Shown: positions 1-11,830 of the stretch, in pieces
How the letters are laid out: the number at the start of each line of letters is the position of its first letter
Numbering within the stretch: the stretch's first letter is position 1
NCBI GenBank assembly: GCA_963693315.1
Contig: OY856188.1
Location: forward strand, 192,226,766 to 192,290,765
From: Diogma glabrata
Taxonomy: Eukaryota; Arthropoda; Insecta; Diptera; Cylindrotomidae
Reading direction: 5' to 3'
Length of the DNA: 64,000 bases
Translations under genes and position numbers: made by a program
The notes under the pieces: generated by a model
Seen by the model: only the letters and a program-made list of their open reading frames with translations
The model's database searches: none
What the model was told of the DNA's origin: nothing

Positions 1-745
1 TCCATATCCAATCCATATCCAATCCATATCCAATCCATATCCAATCCATATCCAATCCATATCCAATCCATATCCAATCCATATCCAATCCATATCCAAT
101 CCATATCCAATCCATATCCAATCCATATCCAATCCATATCCAATCCATATCCAATCCATATCCAATCCTTATTCAATCCATATCCAATCCATATCCAATC
201 CATATACAATCCATATCCAATCCATATCCAATCCATATCCAAACCGTATCCAACCGGTATCTAACTCATATCCAATCCATATCCAATTCATACCCAATCC
301 ATATCCAATCCATAGCCAATCCATATCTAATCCATATCCCATCCATATGCATGCCATATCCAATCCATATCCAATTCACATCAAATCCTTATTCATATCC
401 AAACCCATATTCATTCCATACCAAATCAATATACATTCCATATTTAATGCATATCCAATCCATATCCTATCCATATTTAATACATATCCAATCCTTATCC
501 AATCCATATCCAATCCGTTTCCAATCCATATGCAAGCCATGTCCAATTCATATCCGATTCATATCAATTTCATATCCAATTCATATATAATCCATATTCA
601 ATCCATATCCCATCAAATGCATGCCATATCCAATCCATATCCGATGCTTATTTAATCCTTATTCACATCCAAATCCATATTCAACCCATATCAAATCAAT
701 ATCCAATCCATATTTAATACATATCCCATCCATATTCAATCCATG
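1..745. repeat. 11-bp satellite array (TCCATATCCAA)n
   Basis: Head-to-tail copies of the 11-mer TCCATATCCAA. They are virtually perfect over about the first 165 bases and increasingly degenerate to about 745, with local changes such as CTTATTC and CATATTT. The array runs off the left edge, so its size is unknown. Because 11 is not a multiple of 3, every frame reads an 11-residue cycle, which gives stop-free but meaningless reading frames rich in Y, P, I and H on this strand and D, W, G and Y on the other. It shares the CCATAT core with the hexamer array at 1346-1607. Confidence 0.97.
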
Positions 746-752
746 TCCATGT

Positions 753-1345
753 CATTGGCATATGAGTTAACGTGAGATATCACATACCACTGGCAATAGC
801 AGTGAGATATCACTAGCCAAGGTGACATCTTAGGGGTGGTGGCGGATGAACTGTATTCAGTCAACGGTAGCACTCTCAATCTTAGCTGTGAAATAATCCT
901 TGATGATGAGACGCTATTGCTTTCTTGAGGAATCGAGCCTTCATATAACTATGTGTGGACTTTAATCTTCAAGAAAGATGGTGCGTCACGGGATCAAGGA
1001 ATATGCAACCAGCTGGATTATTGGCAACTACATTTTTGTTTTGTTTCGTCAAATTTTTATAAAAATTTGCTATTTACTTTTTAATTTACTTTTATTTTCT
1101 CTATTCTATCATAAAATATTGGCCTATGTCATATTTTGTCAGTGATAGGATTTTTTGTTTAGTTATTCATTCTTTAACAAAAAATATAAAAACAACAAAA
1201 AAAGAAAGATTTACGTCCATCAACACCTTTGAACGTATGTTGTTGTGGGACCTTGGTCTTAAAAGGTATTTATGTGTTATTGTGACACATATTGTAATTC
1301 CTACTACACAACACATTTTATTAAAAAAAAAAAAAAAAAAAAAAA
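753..1345 (+). mobile_element. Short LINE-derived non-autonomous element, copy 1 (5' region joined to 3' end)
   Basis: About 590 bp ending in a run of about 24 A. It matches, in reverse orientation, the elements at 14213-14877 and 59030-59690. Its last part (about 1205-1320, starting ACGTCCATCAACACC) resembles the 3' end of the LINE at 46990-47095. Its first part (about 770-1040, with CCACTGGCAATAGCAG and GTGCGTCAC) resembles the segment at 47110-47400. It carries no reverse transcriptase. The other two copies extend about 80-100 bp further 5', so this one is truncated where it meets the satellite. I infer an internal-deletion derivative of a LINE, mobilised in trans by a full-length relative. 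Confidence 0.75.
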
Positions 1346-1607
1346 TATCCATACCATGCCCAATCCATATCCATATCCATATATATGTCTATATCCATAT
1401 CCATATCCATATCCATATTCATATCCATATCCATATCCATATCCATATCCATATCCATATCCATATCCATATCCATATCCATATCCATATCCATATTTAT
1501 ATCCATATCCATATCCATATCCATTCCATTCCACATCCATATCTAAATCCATATCCATATCCATATCCATATCCATATCCATATCCATATCCATATCCAT
1601 ATATATC
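1346..1607. repeat. Hexamer array (CCATAT)n
   Basis: Dozens of CCATAT units with a few interruptions (for example CCATTCCATTCCACATCC near 1521). It starts directly after the poly-A of the LINE-derived element. A 6-bp period leaves all frames free of stops, giving artefactual HI/PY repeats on one strand and DM/YG repeats on the other. Confidence 0.97.
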
Positions 1608-4600
1608 CATATGACAGATCAAGTTGAGATTATTGTATTTTCCACTTGAAAAATTAAGCCATCAAAACCTATTGGGTTCGAATGACATCTTAGCCATAAT
1701 GTTCAAAAATATTAGACTAAAGAGATTAAACTAAACTACCTCACTACTACACTCAACACATTTCGAAATACTTTTGAGAAACCAAACATCTGGCAAACGA
1801 ACAGAATCAGCCCCATCTTAAAACCTCTAAAAAGACAACACCCAACAGACAACAAAATATGAAGTATACCTAAAAACAATCTTTATTTGCAAGAAAAACA
1901 ATTATTTTGCGTTTGCGAAATATAAACAGCTGATTACAACACTGTACAATTTTTGAAAAAAGTATAGTATTGTAGATTTTTATTTTCACATTATAGTGAA
2001 TAGTTTCAGAGTAAAAGCGAAATTGCACGAACACAAACAACAAACATTTACTTATGTTCACCAACGTTTGCTAACAATCTATCTGCACCTACCAAAAATT
2101 TTCTAAAAACAAATGTTTGCTACATAGCATTTGTTGAAGTTCCGAAAATTTTACAAAAAAACTTTGACAGCGGTTTTTTGCCAATCAAATGAATTATTAA
2201 AAACAATTACACAATTTTATGATATTTTAACAAAAACTATTTTTTTTTCAAAAGCATTTTGTTGAGTATTTTTTTTATTATAAAAACTCGCAAATTTCTA
2301 TCGAAATTTTTGATTTGCACAAATAAAACAGCATGAGACGTCAAACTTTGATATTGCAAATATGAAATCTGCAATTGCCATTTTATTTAAAATAATTACC
2401 AATATATCTTTTGTTTTATCATTTTGATACAAACTAAAATAAAATAGAGATAATTATTATAAATTTTATAAAAATTACATAAATAATTCATAATTGACAT
2501 TTTATCGTTCATTAATATAATTTTTGATGCAAGAATTCAAATAAAAAAATATGAAACGTTAAATTGTGATGCATAAGATGACCATGTTTGCTGGCCTTAA
2601 GTTAAGAGGTAATTTTTTGACATCTCAAGGTTGTGACTACATACAGAATTGCATTTAAGAGGTTTTATTCTTAGCTAAAAGAAAAAATCTACAAACTGAT
2701 AGACGCGCCACCTGTATAATTTCCAAATGTTTTAGATAAAATTTTAGATTTTAATATTTAAGAAAATATATTTAATATTATATTGTTTGTTTTCCGTTCT
2801 TTTTTCAGCTTTTTAGTTTTAAAAATGTTACAATTTTAAATGTAAAGAATATTTATGTAGTTTGAGCCATTGAATGGGTATAATTAGGATACAATAATCA
2901 AATAATGTTTTTCAAAATTTGATTTTCTCATGGTTAGCTGTAAGATAAGTGCTCGTCAAAATTTTAGTTCGAGCTGTTTTTTTTGGTGTATTAAAAAACT
3001 CGCAAATTTCTACCGAAATTTATGATAATCAACAATTTGGAGACGAAGCTAGATTCAAAACAAAAACTAAACAAAATAATAAAACAATAACAATGCATTT
3101 GAAAAAACTTAACATTTCAATTAAAATAATAATTTGTTTTTTTTACCAAAAATTATAAAATATGAAAATTATTCAATTTTCCATGAAAATATGATGCAAA
3201 TTGCAATGAATTTTCATGTTGGTTTCTTTTGCTGCCTTTTGGAAATGCATAAAATGTTCCATTTCCATTGTTTGGTCAAAAATTTGTTTTTCAAAAGCAT
3301 AAGCAAACAGATAGAAGGATTTAAAAATTTTGTTTTAGATTAGATAACAAACTAAAACCAACCATTGCGATGCGATATATGTATTGGAATCGTTAAAATG
3401 AAATGACTGCGAATGAAATTAATCAACATTCTGTTTGAGTCTCAGTCTTTCATCTTTTAGCAAGGAATAGTATATTGCATATTTAAAGTGAATGAAACAT
3501 TGCCGCTCGCCAAGCGGCAAATACAAACTTTCAACCATCAACTAACAGCTTGAAAAGCCTACTTTCACTATCGGGCGTAGGAAAAAGTATTATTGTTCTT
3601 GTTCGAGGCCTACATACATAATTATCGCCAACCGCTCTTTCCCGACTGGTTGCTTTTTCGTTATATATAGCAGTTTGCAACCGATTGATCTTATTAAGGT
3701 CGTAACTCTTCACAACTTCGTTTACAATTTCATTCGCAACAGAATGAATTTTGGTTTGCTTATGTTTTCCTATTTAAAATATTTCAATTAAAATTAGTAA
3801 AAACGATAAAAGTAAGAAAAACAAGAGAATTATATGTATAAAATTTAGAATTTTCTTCTTTTTCTTATTTATAAAAAATAATTTTATTTAAAGTCATATT
3901 TCATTCACTTCAGTTTTTTCTATTATTTTCATATAGATGGAAAAATTACAAAAATAGTTTTTCATAATAAGTTTTTCATTTCAAAAATTACAAATCAAAA
4001 CCAAGAGATGAATTTTATTAAAATTTGTGTTATGTCCATTGGTGTGCCGAAATTGAGAAACATTATCTATTATGGTTTGATATAATTTATAACCTTTTTA
4101 AAGAAACCATTTTCTTGCTTGAACATTTTTGAGAAGTTTTGCTAAAATGATTGTCATTTTAATTTTTTTTTGCAGTAAGTTTTCGTTTTTGACGTTGATT
4201 TCTTACAACAATGTGTATAATTTGTAAAGCCCCAAACAATTGATATCATACCAAAACGACAACACACCACTGCTAAGATTGCAAATGTAGATTCATAATT
4301 CTGTTTAATTTATTATACGAAATTGTTTTAAGATTCAAAATATTTAATTTCATAAATTCTAGAAATTATTTTAAAATCTCATCAAAAATATTTTTATTTA
4401 TATAATTTTATTGCTCTATGGTGCAAAAATTTGTATGTTGCATTTAGCTACAATTCAAAAATAGCAAACTCATCATCATTAAATAAAATATAAGCAAAAG
4501 CAAGATATATAAAAGATGAGAAATGAAAACAAAACAATGACATTTTAAAAGATGGGTTCGTATTCGTATACAAAATCGTTGTAGAGTCAACAATCAGCAT

Positions 4601-5460
4601 CAAATATGCCTTAAGCAAATAAGATTGAAAGATTTGACAAACAGAATAGAAGGAACCTCTTTTTAAGGTAGATTTCTCAAAAACTGATAGTGTTATTGAA
4701 TAACCGATGCATTGTCGTTTCCATAAACGGTTTGTCATCTGAGTCTAAATTAACTGACGATGGTACACCCCAAAACGTAGTTTTTTCTCATAAAACTTTT
4801 TGATTTATATCAACGATAAAAAAAATAATGTCCATCCAAAGATTCTTCATATAGGTACTCAAAGGAGTTGGTACGGTGGGTTCTAGGTGGGTGGATGGCA
4901 AAAGCGAATGGGATCTTGCTGAAACTTTGACATATATATAAGGGTTAACTTGAAAATGGAATATCTGGACTCATTTCAAAATTGTATAAAATGCCGGGAG
5001 TCTCCCGAACACCTGTTAGTTTGAATCTTCAATAACTTCTTATCCTGGCTTTCAATCGTATTGATACATTTCTTCTTACCAACTTCCGGGTAAAAAGTTT
5101 TTTTAATTTTTTTAAAATGTTGTCCCTTTCACTATCCCTACTGTACTGTATCCTACAGTTAAAAATCGACAACATTTCATATGGAGCAACATTTCAACAT
5201 GGTAATAGCAACATTTCAATTATGCTGCCTGTATTTTTTCATTTGTTTGTTATTTGGATAAGTAATTTTAGCTTTGAAATTCAATTTTAGAAGAATTATT
5301 GTAATGAACTGTCCGAAATTTTAATTGAATATTTCTATTTGTACATTTTGTTTCATTTAAAAGTTATATCTCATCTCACTCATATAATTCTACTAATCCC
5401 TGTCAATCTCCATAGAAAAAATTCTTGATATGTCGCCTAAACCTGAAATAGGCATAGCGG
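1608..5460. other. AT-rich intergenic DNA, no gene recognised
   Basis: No reading frame here resembles a known family. A motif of about 33 bp beginning AAAAACTCGCAAATTTCTA occurs at 2282-2314 and again, slightly altered, at 2992-3026, so an old short repeat may be present. The stretch 3490-3720 is less AT-rich and holds a TATATATAG box near 3663; it could be a decayed promoter or LTR, but nothing confirms this. The rest shows only A/T runs. Confidence 0.6.
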
Positions 5461-7270
5461 GTGATTTTGCGGTTCAAAATGACTCATGGCTCTCTCATTC
5501 TGCTCCTTGAAACTGAAGATCTCAACTTGCTCACTCAGCTAGTTAATAAACCAACTCTCATTCCTGACATTAGCAGCAAAACACCCCATCTTTTCTATTT
5601 ATTTATTTCTACTCACTCCGATAAATATAGATTGGTCCGTCTATTGGCTGATCACTCCTGGGTGAGGGCAGAATTTATTTATTTATTTATTTATATTTTA
5701 CAGAAATCGATTTAGTGATTTACAACAAAACAAAACTATCTGCAATAGATAATACTCCACATCCACGACCTTAATGGACTGTAGGAATGTAAACTGGCGC
5801 GCTATGAACGACTTTTTGACCAATCTTCATTTGGCTAGTTTATCTGCATATGAAAGCGTAAATGCAGTTGCGCTTAAAAAAACATGCGTCATTCAATCGT
5901 CTATGGAATGTTTCATTCCATCATACATTCAAAAACCGAAGACCGCAAACCACTCATGGTTTAATTAAACCTGCCGGTCCGCAATTGACTCCAGACGTAG
6001 AGCTGACGCACAGTTTCAACAAACACCTACCGCTAACAATCGTGAACTTCTGATAGCTGCTCGTAGAAATGCTAAAGATGTCAAACGATTAGACGACCAG
6101 AAAACCCGTGACAAAATCAGAGAAGTCCTAAACGGTAATAATAACTCCAAATCTTTCTGATCATTTGTTAGCTTGGTACAAAGAAATTTCATAGGAGAAA
6201 ATAAAGACCTCTCAAATCACACAATATAATGCATTCCACATCTGAACAAAAAGCTGATCTTTTAGCTTCTCATTTTGCAGCCGCCTCACAACTGCCAACT
6301 TCAAATCAGCTGCCGCTGCTAGTGATTTAATGGTGTATTTGACTGACTTATAGAACGTAGTATTGTTAATAAAGGTAAAACGCAAATAGTTGCTTTAGGC
6401 ATCTCTAAAGACTTGACCGTGTTTGGCATTCACTGCTGGTTAAACTAACGGCATTGGGTATTGCTAGCTCCTTAGTCTCCTGGGTTAGGAGCTTTCTGAA
6501 GAACCGCAAAACTCTGAGAATAATTTTCACATCATCTCAATCACAGTCGTTTCAAAGTGAGATGAAATGATGTCTTTTTTGTCACAGGACATCAATACTA
6601 TCCTTAAATAGGGGAAAGCTAACCGGGTCGAGTTCAGTACATCTAAATTTCAAGCTTGTTTTTATACACATAAACGCGACAGACGACCGGACGTTTCACC
6701 GAGCATTGAGAATAGCCTAATTGACAACTCTCTATCAGCTCACATGCTCGGTCTAGAAATAGATTTCAAACTTTCTTGGAAAGACCATATTTATTCAACA
6801 CCAAAAATGCAGCTAAATGTTTAGGTTATTTAAGAAGAAGAAAATTCTATACTTTACTGCTTCTGAATTTCTGATTAAACATAAAGCTTTTATAGAAATA
6901 TGGAATATAATTCCCATGTATGGACGGGGGCAGCAAAAATTTATTTAGTCGCATTCGATAGAATTCAACGCCGGGAATGTAAGTTAATTGATGATGCTAA
7001 TTTAACAAACTCTCTCGATACCTACCCATATATGCAATATCGAGGCCCTCTGGGTGTTTTAAAAAAACTACTATGGTAAGTGTTCAGCTGAGATAAAACT
7101 CTAATGCCTAAACGACGCCAGTTCTTTCGCACTACTCGTTTGGCAATAAACGCCCATGGTAGCACTTGCTCATGAACCATTCTTTGTCCGAACTGACCTC
7201 TTTATGGAATTCCACTTGGCCTTAATCTACAAAAATTTAAGCTAACATAAAGAAACTAACTCTCACATTA
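5461..7270 (+). pseudogene. Degraded LINE ORF2 (endonuclease end, reverse transcriptase)
   Basis: A Jockey/CR1-type non-LTR retrotransposon broken by stops and frameshifts. At 5480-5680 the translation resembles the end of an apurinic-type endonuclease, with LVNKPT..PDISSKTPHL and a DHSW remnant of the SDH motif. The linker follows at 5958-6110 (WFN, then SAIDSRRRADAQFQQ). Reverse-transcriptase traces include ALGISK near 6395 (palm motif A, its aspartate lost) and SWKDHI near 6775. The C-terminal domain shows YNSHVWTGA and FDRIQRRECKLIDDAN near 6905-7000, and MPKRRQFFRTTR near 7105. The N-terminal half of the endonuclease is absent, which fits 5' truncation. A TTTA run near 5670-5700 may be a small insertion. 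It cannot encode a functional enzyme. Clade within the Jockey/CR1 group is unresolved. Confidence 0.85.
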
Positions 7271-7389
7271 AAAGTTGCGTGAGAGTCAATTAATAATATC
7301 CTAATTGCATTGCTTTTTATGTTTATGTTTTTTGTCTGAAGTTTTTTCATTAATAAAATATTCTTTAATTCAATCGGTTGTTCCAATAT
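7270..7389 (+). repeat. Possible remnant of copia-type 5' LTR
   Basis: The stretch just before the proposed primer-binding site carries AATAAAATATTC near 7353, a plausible R/U5 polyadenylation signal. No matching 3' LTR is visible after 9795, so the left edge is a guess. Confidence 0.35.
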
Positions 7390-7406
7390 GTTATGAGCCC
7401 AGTTCC
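7390..7406 (+). promoter_or_regulatory. Likely copia-type primer-binding site
   Basis: GTTATGAGCCCAGTTCC lies about 50 bp before the gag start. Copia-type elements use an internal, initiator-tRNA-complementary site of the form GGTTATGGGCCCAG at this position. The close match and the position support the call; the match is by memory of the family. Confidence 0.5.
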
Positions 7407-7453
7407 CGGAAATAATTTAATTTTTTGAAATTGCACGACTAAACCGCAACTGA

Positions 7454-9795
7454 ATGTCCTCGTTATACGCTATTGAAAAGTTGGACGATGAAAATTTTCC
7501 ATCTTGTAAAATTCAGATGCGTTCGGTGCTCATCCACAACGACATGTGGAAGTACACTAAAGATGCAGCCAATCTCAATGGAAAATATTGGGATACGAAT
7601 GATGCTAAAGCGTTAGCCACCATCACTATTTGCTTGAAGCTGTCACAATTATGGAATATATCCGAATGCGAAGCGATGTTAACAACTCAATTGTTAACAA
7701 TTAAAATGGAAGATGGAATGAAAATGACAGAGATCCTGAAGACACTTTTTGATCTTGTTGGACGAATCAAGACTTTTGACGAACATCTTTCTGATGCACT
7801 TCTAGCTAGTATTCTGTTGAACGCTTTTCCGAAAAGCTACGAAAATTTCAAAGTTGCAATTATAACGCAGGAGAAAATTCAACCATTGGTCGATTAAGAA
7901 TAAGTTGATTGAAGAATCAATAACGAGGAACTCCGAGGATTCGAAGGACGAAAGAGTTTTTTACCAGAATCGTAAAAATTCTTCGAAAGAAAATCAGAAA
8001 AAGCCGCTGAAATGTTTCAAGTGTCATAAAACTTCCAAAAAATTGACCGCCAAACGATAAGAAGAAAGCAACAAAATCTGGAAACAAGACATCTTTCGAA
8101 TTGTTCTGCGCATTCAAAGAGAATATGAACAACACCTGCATATTCAATAGTGGCGCTACGTGCCATGTATGCTGCAAAAAGGAGATGTTTTCTGGATTAA
8201 TCCAATATCGGACAAATTGACATTGGCGGATGACAGTTTCATTAAATCTGAAGGAATAGGAAGAGTCATTCTTGAAACGGAAAATGTATTGAGTTGAGTA
8301 TTGAGTTGAAGAATGTCCATTACATGCCAGATGCGAAGTTGAATTTCCTATCGATACCTAAAGCGATTGCTGGTGGATTGAAGGTCCAGACATCATTTGA
8401 CACAATGGACTTTAGAAGAAATGATGAAAAATTGATTCTCAGAGGTTTTAGAGAATATGATTTGTACGTATACAAAGTAAAGAAACAAATCTTGGCAGCT
8501 GTCAGAGGTGGGTAATGGATCTGATCTACGAAAAGGGCATGATAGGTACGGGCATCTAAATGTTAGAAGCTTGAAAGATTTAAGGAACAAAAATATGGTC
8601 GATGGCTTGAATTTTGCGGATCCCGGTTCTGATTTGCAGTGTGAAAATTGCATGAAGGGAAAGATTGTTCTAAAACCATTTCCAAAAGAAAGTATATCAA
8701 GAAGTATGGCGAAGTCGGAGATTGTCCATGCAAATCTATGTTGACCGTAGAGAACAGTGTCTTCTGGTGGATCGAAGTACTTTCTTTAAACAACTGATAC
8801 TTCATACTCACGTATGAAGTTCGTGTATGTTTTGCTCGAAAAGCTCAAATTTTTTCAGTCTTTTGCCGAAAATCATTGTGGCAAGCGTGCAAAAGCGATT
8901 AGAACTGATAATGGCGGTGAGTTTTTGAAAGAAGATTCCACGAAGCATCTTGAAAATAGTGGCATCTGGCGAGGGCTTACCATTCCCTATGCTCCACAAC
9001 AGAACGGAGTTGCTGAGCGAGGGATTAAAACGACATTAGATATGGCTCGAGTCTACCCATTTTCTGTAGGCGGAAGCAATCAATACAGCAGTCTACCTAA
9101 GAAATAGAAGTTCAACAAAGATTCTTGGAGACAAGACGCCTCACGAAATATGGTTTGCTGTGAAGCCAGTTGTTTCGGATTTGAAGGTGTTTGGTTCACG
9201 AGTTGATTCACATGGACAAGAAGCCAGGTCACGGAAAATTTGACGCCAGAACAAGACGATGAACATTAGAAGCGATGTGGAGTTTATTGAAAATTCATTC
9301 TTAGAACATAAAGGTGAGAAATTGAATGAACCTCAACTAATATTTTTTCCTTTGACAGTCAAAGTTCAAAATGCTGAGTTGGTGCAGACAATTTCTTCGG
9401 ATGGAGAAGAGGAGTATAAGAGCGCAGATGATGACGTTGCAGAAAATGCGCAATGTCTACAACAAGTTAATCGAAATACTCCGACTCCAGAGGTTAGTCA
9501 AAGACCGGTACGAACGAAGAAGGTTGCTGACAGATATGGAGAGTTTGTAGCTGCTGTAAACAAATCAGTTGCTTACTCTGAATTATCAACACCACAAATT
9601 TCAAGAAAGCACTAGAACGTGATGACCGTGAGCTATGGAGAAAGGCAATGACTAAAGAAATTTCACAGTTGGAAGAGAAAGATACCTGGGTTTTGATCGA
9701 TAAATCAAACAACAAATTTGATTGTGTGGACAAAGATGCTCTCAATTACTTTCTGGGTATGGAAGTATTGAGAGAGAAACTTTTCATCGAATAAA
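7454..9795 (+). pseudogene. Degenerate Ty1/copia-like gag-pol
   Basis: Domain order matches a copia polyprotein. Gag is open at 7454-7897 (147 aa, start MSSLYAIEKLDDENF). A zinc knuckle CFKCHKTSKK follows near 8010. A protease-like FNSGATCHVC occurs near 8142, with N where the catalytic D-S-G would have D. The pre-integrase HHCC region is RYGHLNVRSLKDL with CENCMKGK (8545-8660). Integrase shows IRTDNGGEFLK and PYAPQQNGVAER (8895-9025), keeping the D and E of the catalytic core. A short RT start (LWRKAMTKEISQLEEKDTWV, about 9630-9690) jumps directly to LNYFLGMEV (about 9745), which normally lies far downstream, so most of the RT is deleted, and RNase H is missing too. Stops and frameshifts interrupt every domain. 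It is not functional. Confidence 0.9.
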
Positions 9796-10302
9796 AACTT
9801 CGATGTATTTTTTAAGTGTGCACCCCTGACACCATACAACAGGTAGGCGATTTTTTCACAGTATTTATGTTTGTTTGAAGCATTTAATATTCGTTCGTGA
9901 ATTAATTTTGATGAAACTTTAAAAAAGATGCAAATATGTATGACAAGGAGCTGATTAGTTTTTGAGCAATATTGAACAAAGTGGTGGAGGTTCCTGTTTT
10001 TTTGAAAGCTCGTCCACGAGCACCTGTTTTTTTGAAAGCTCAATAACATCTGTACCTGATAATTAAGTTGGAAGAAACTTGAAACATAAGCATTTAGTAC
10101 GGTTTAATACAGTTCTGCATACCAACTACCGGTTCCGGTAAAACATTCTTAATATTATAAAAACATAAATTTAATTATCAGTAAACAAAAGAGATGCAAA
10201 ATGACAAACAAAAAATATTAAATGAATATTATTATTATTAATCGTATATATTTATTTACAAATTAAAAGAAGAGCAAGTACATTTGAAAACAAGAGAGAC
10301 AA
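9796..10302. other. Intergenic stretch with a short direct repeat
   Basis: No gene seen. The motif CCTGTTTTTTTGAAAGCTC occurs twice, near 9993 and 10023, separated by CGTCCACGAGCA. The rest is AT-rich and unrecognised. Confidence 0.5.
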
Positions 10303-10960
10303 TTAAATACTTATATCCAAACTATCAATCCAAGAAATAGCATTTTGTGTTAACTGATGTAATTCGATTAGATCACCATTGAACCTTCTAAGGATGCATT
10401 CACTATGGATGTGTGTAATGGATTGCATAGGATATTCACAATCACATCTTGGAGAGGTGTTGGGATCGTATTTATTAAGTTCAGCGTTAGTTACACCATG
10501 GTTACTTCGTATGCGATTAATTTTAACCCAACGACGACGAGATTCACTGAAACCAGGAACTTTAACAGTTGGATCGGCAATTATTTCTTTATTCACGAAA
10601 TCTAAATTAGTTAGAAGATCTATCCATTTATCTTTAGTTGAGTACTCAATAATATTACCAATAGATGTAATTTTAGACCATAGAGGGAATCTTGATACAA
10701 GTCTATTTTGGTTTCTGTTATTCAAATCAACATGGATCGGCAAATTATCGTTACTTAGAATCTTAGTTACTTAATCTTGGAGGGGCAATATTTTATAAAA
10801 TTGGAAGCCATGGAAGAGGTGTGGATTTGATAGTACCTGATATATTTCGCATGCAGGAACTCAGTTTAGTATCAATATGTCGAGTGTGAATACTGTCAAT
10901 CCACACAGGAGCACAATATTCCGCGGTTGAATACACAATCGCTAAGTGAATATAATAATT
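10303..10960 (-). pseudogene. LINE ORF2 C-terminal fragment
   Basis: The minus-strand frame 10303-10743 (146 aa) ends a LINE polyprotein. It has a W-x-x-x-NRIRSNHG motif, then C-D-C....H....C (CDCEYPMQSITHIHSEC), the usual zinc-knuckle-like tail of these proteins. Just upstream, separated by one or more stops near 10770-10800, the strand reads YSTAEYCAPVWID, then MRNISGTIKSTPLPWLP (10800-10960), a conserved region after the reverse-transcriptase palm. The RT core and endonuclease are absent, as expected for a 5'-truncated insertion. No poly-A tail is obvious below 10303. Clade not resolved. Confidence 0.75.
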
Positions 10961-11225
10961 TTTTTTAATCACTAAAATTAATTATACAAAGTGCCCGTTT
11001 GTTTTTTGTGTATGTTTTTAGTACCTTCACGAAAAAATTCGTTCGCACATAATTTTAGATGAATATAAAATAAAATTCATCAATTTATTATTTTATTACG
11101 AAAGTCATATTATCTCATAAAAATGAAACCCGTCATTTTAGAAAATGTTAAACTTCTTTTTCATACTCTCTATTTTTTTTATTGTCCGTTTATTATTCTT
11201 TTCCTTCAGCAAATTTTGTTTCGCT
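10961..11225. other. AT-rich intergenic DNA
   Basis: Nothing recognisable on either strand. Confidence 0.5.
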
Positions 11226-11830
11226 TCGTTTTTAGGGTTCCGTACTTTGAAAAAGTAAAATCGGCACCCTATTGGTGAGACTTCGGTGTCCGTCCGAATT
11301 TCTACATAATCAATTTACTCACAAACTATAAGTGCTATCAACTTGAAATTTTCTATAGTTATTCAATGTATTTTCCCACACCTGATGATAACAAAAAAAC
11401 TCCAAATATTTGTTTTTATCTATATCTTATGGATATAGATAAGGAGATAGTAACACAAAAGTTTTTTCTAAGGAATCGAGTTTGGTCTAGAAAAATCGAA
11501 AAAAATGGGAGTGTTTCAAAACAGATTTTCATTAAATTTTCGACTGCTTAGTTTTTGAGTTATTACCAAAAACGAGTGGTTTTTTTGTCCCCCCCTGCCC
11601 CCTTAACCTCGAACATTACAAAAGAAAAAATTAAAAAAAATTCTTGGGTGTGTTGATTTTGCTAAATCGAAACTAAAATTTTTTTTTGGTTGTTATAATT
11701 TCAAATATTCATTGACCCTCGGTTTGAAGTAGAACTTTTGAAAAAAAATTATTTTTGATAATGGCATGTAGGGTGTCATATGAAAGATGATTTTTTTTGT
11801 AGTGCAAAACAGTTTTTTTTGTAATTTTTG
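11226..11830. repeat. Dispersed insect repeat (AGGGTTCCGTA type)
   Basis: Begins AGGGTTCCGTACTTTG, then GGCACCCTATTGGTGAGACTTCGGTGTCCGTCCG, and holds a GGGTGTCATATGAAAG motif near 11770. The first motif recurs at 61168 (AGGGTTCCGTG) and the second, in reverse, at about 61520 and 62070, so the two regions belong to one family. From memory, repeats with AAGTGCGA and AGGGTTCCGTA are widespread in insect genomes; their class is uncertain to me. It has no coding potential. Confidence 0.5.

Noticed and set aside
169..655. Open frames within the 11-bp satellite
   Set aside because: Periodic translation of TCCATATCCAA; no domain and frames on both strands.
1126..1649. Long open frames with HIHI, PYPY, DMDM or YGYG repeats around 1126-1649
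   Set aside because: They are produced by the stop-free hexamer array and the preceding poly-A; any frame of CCATAT repeats is open.
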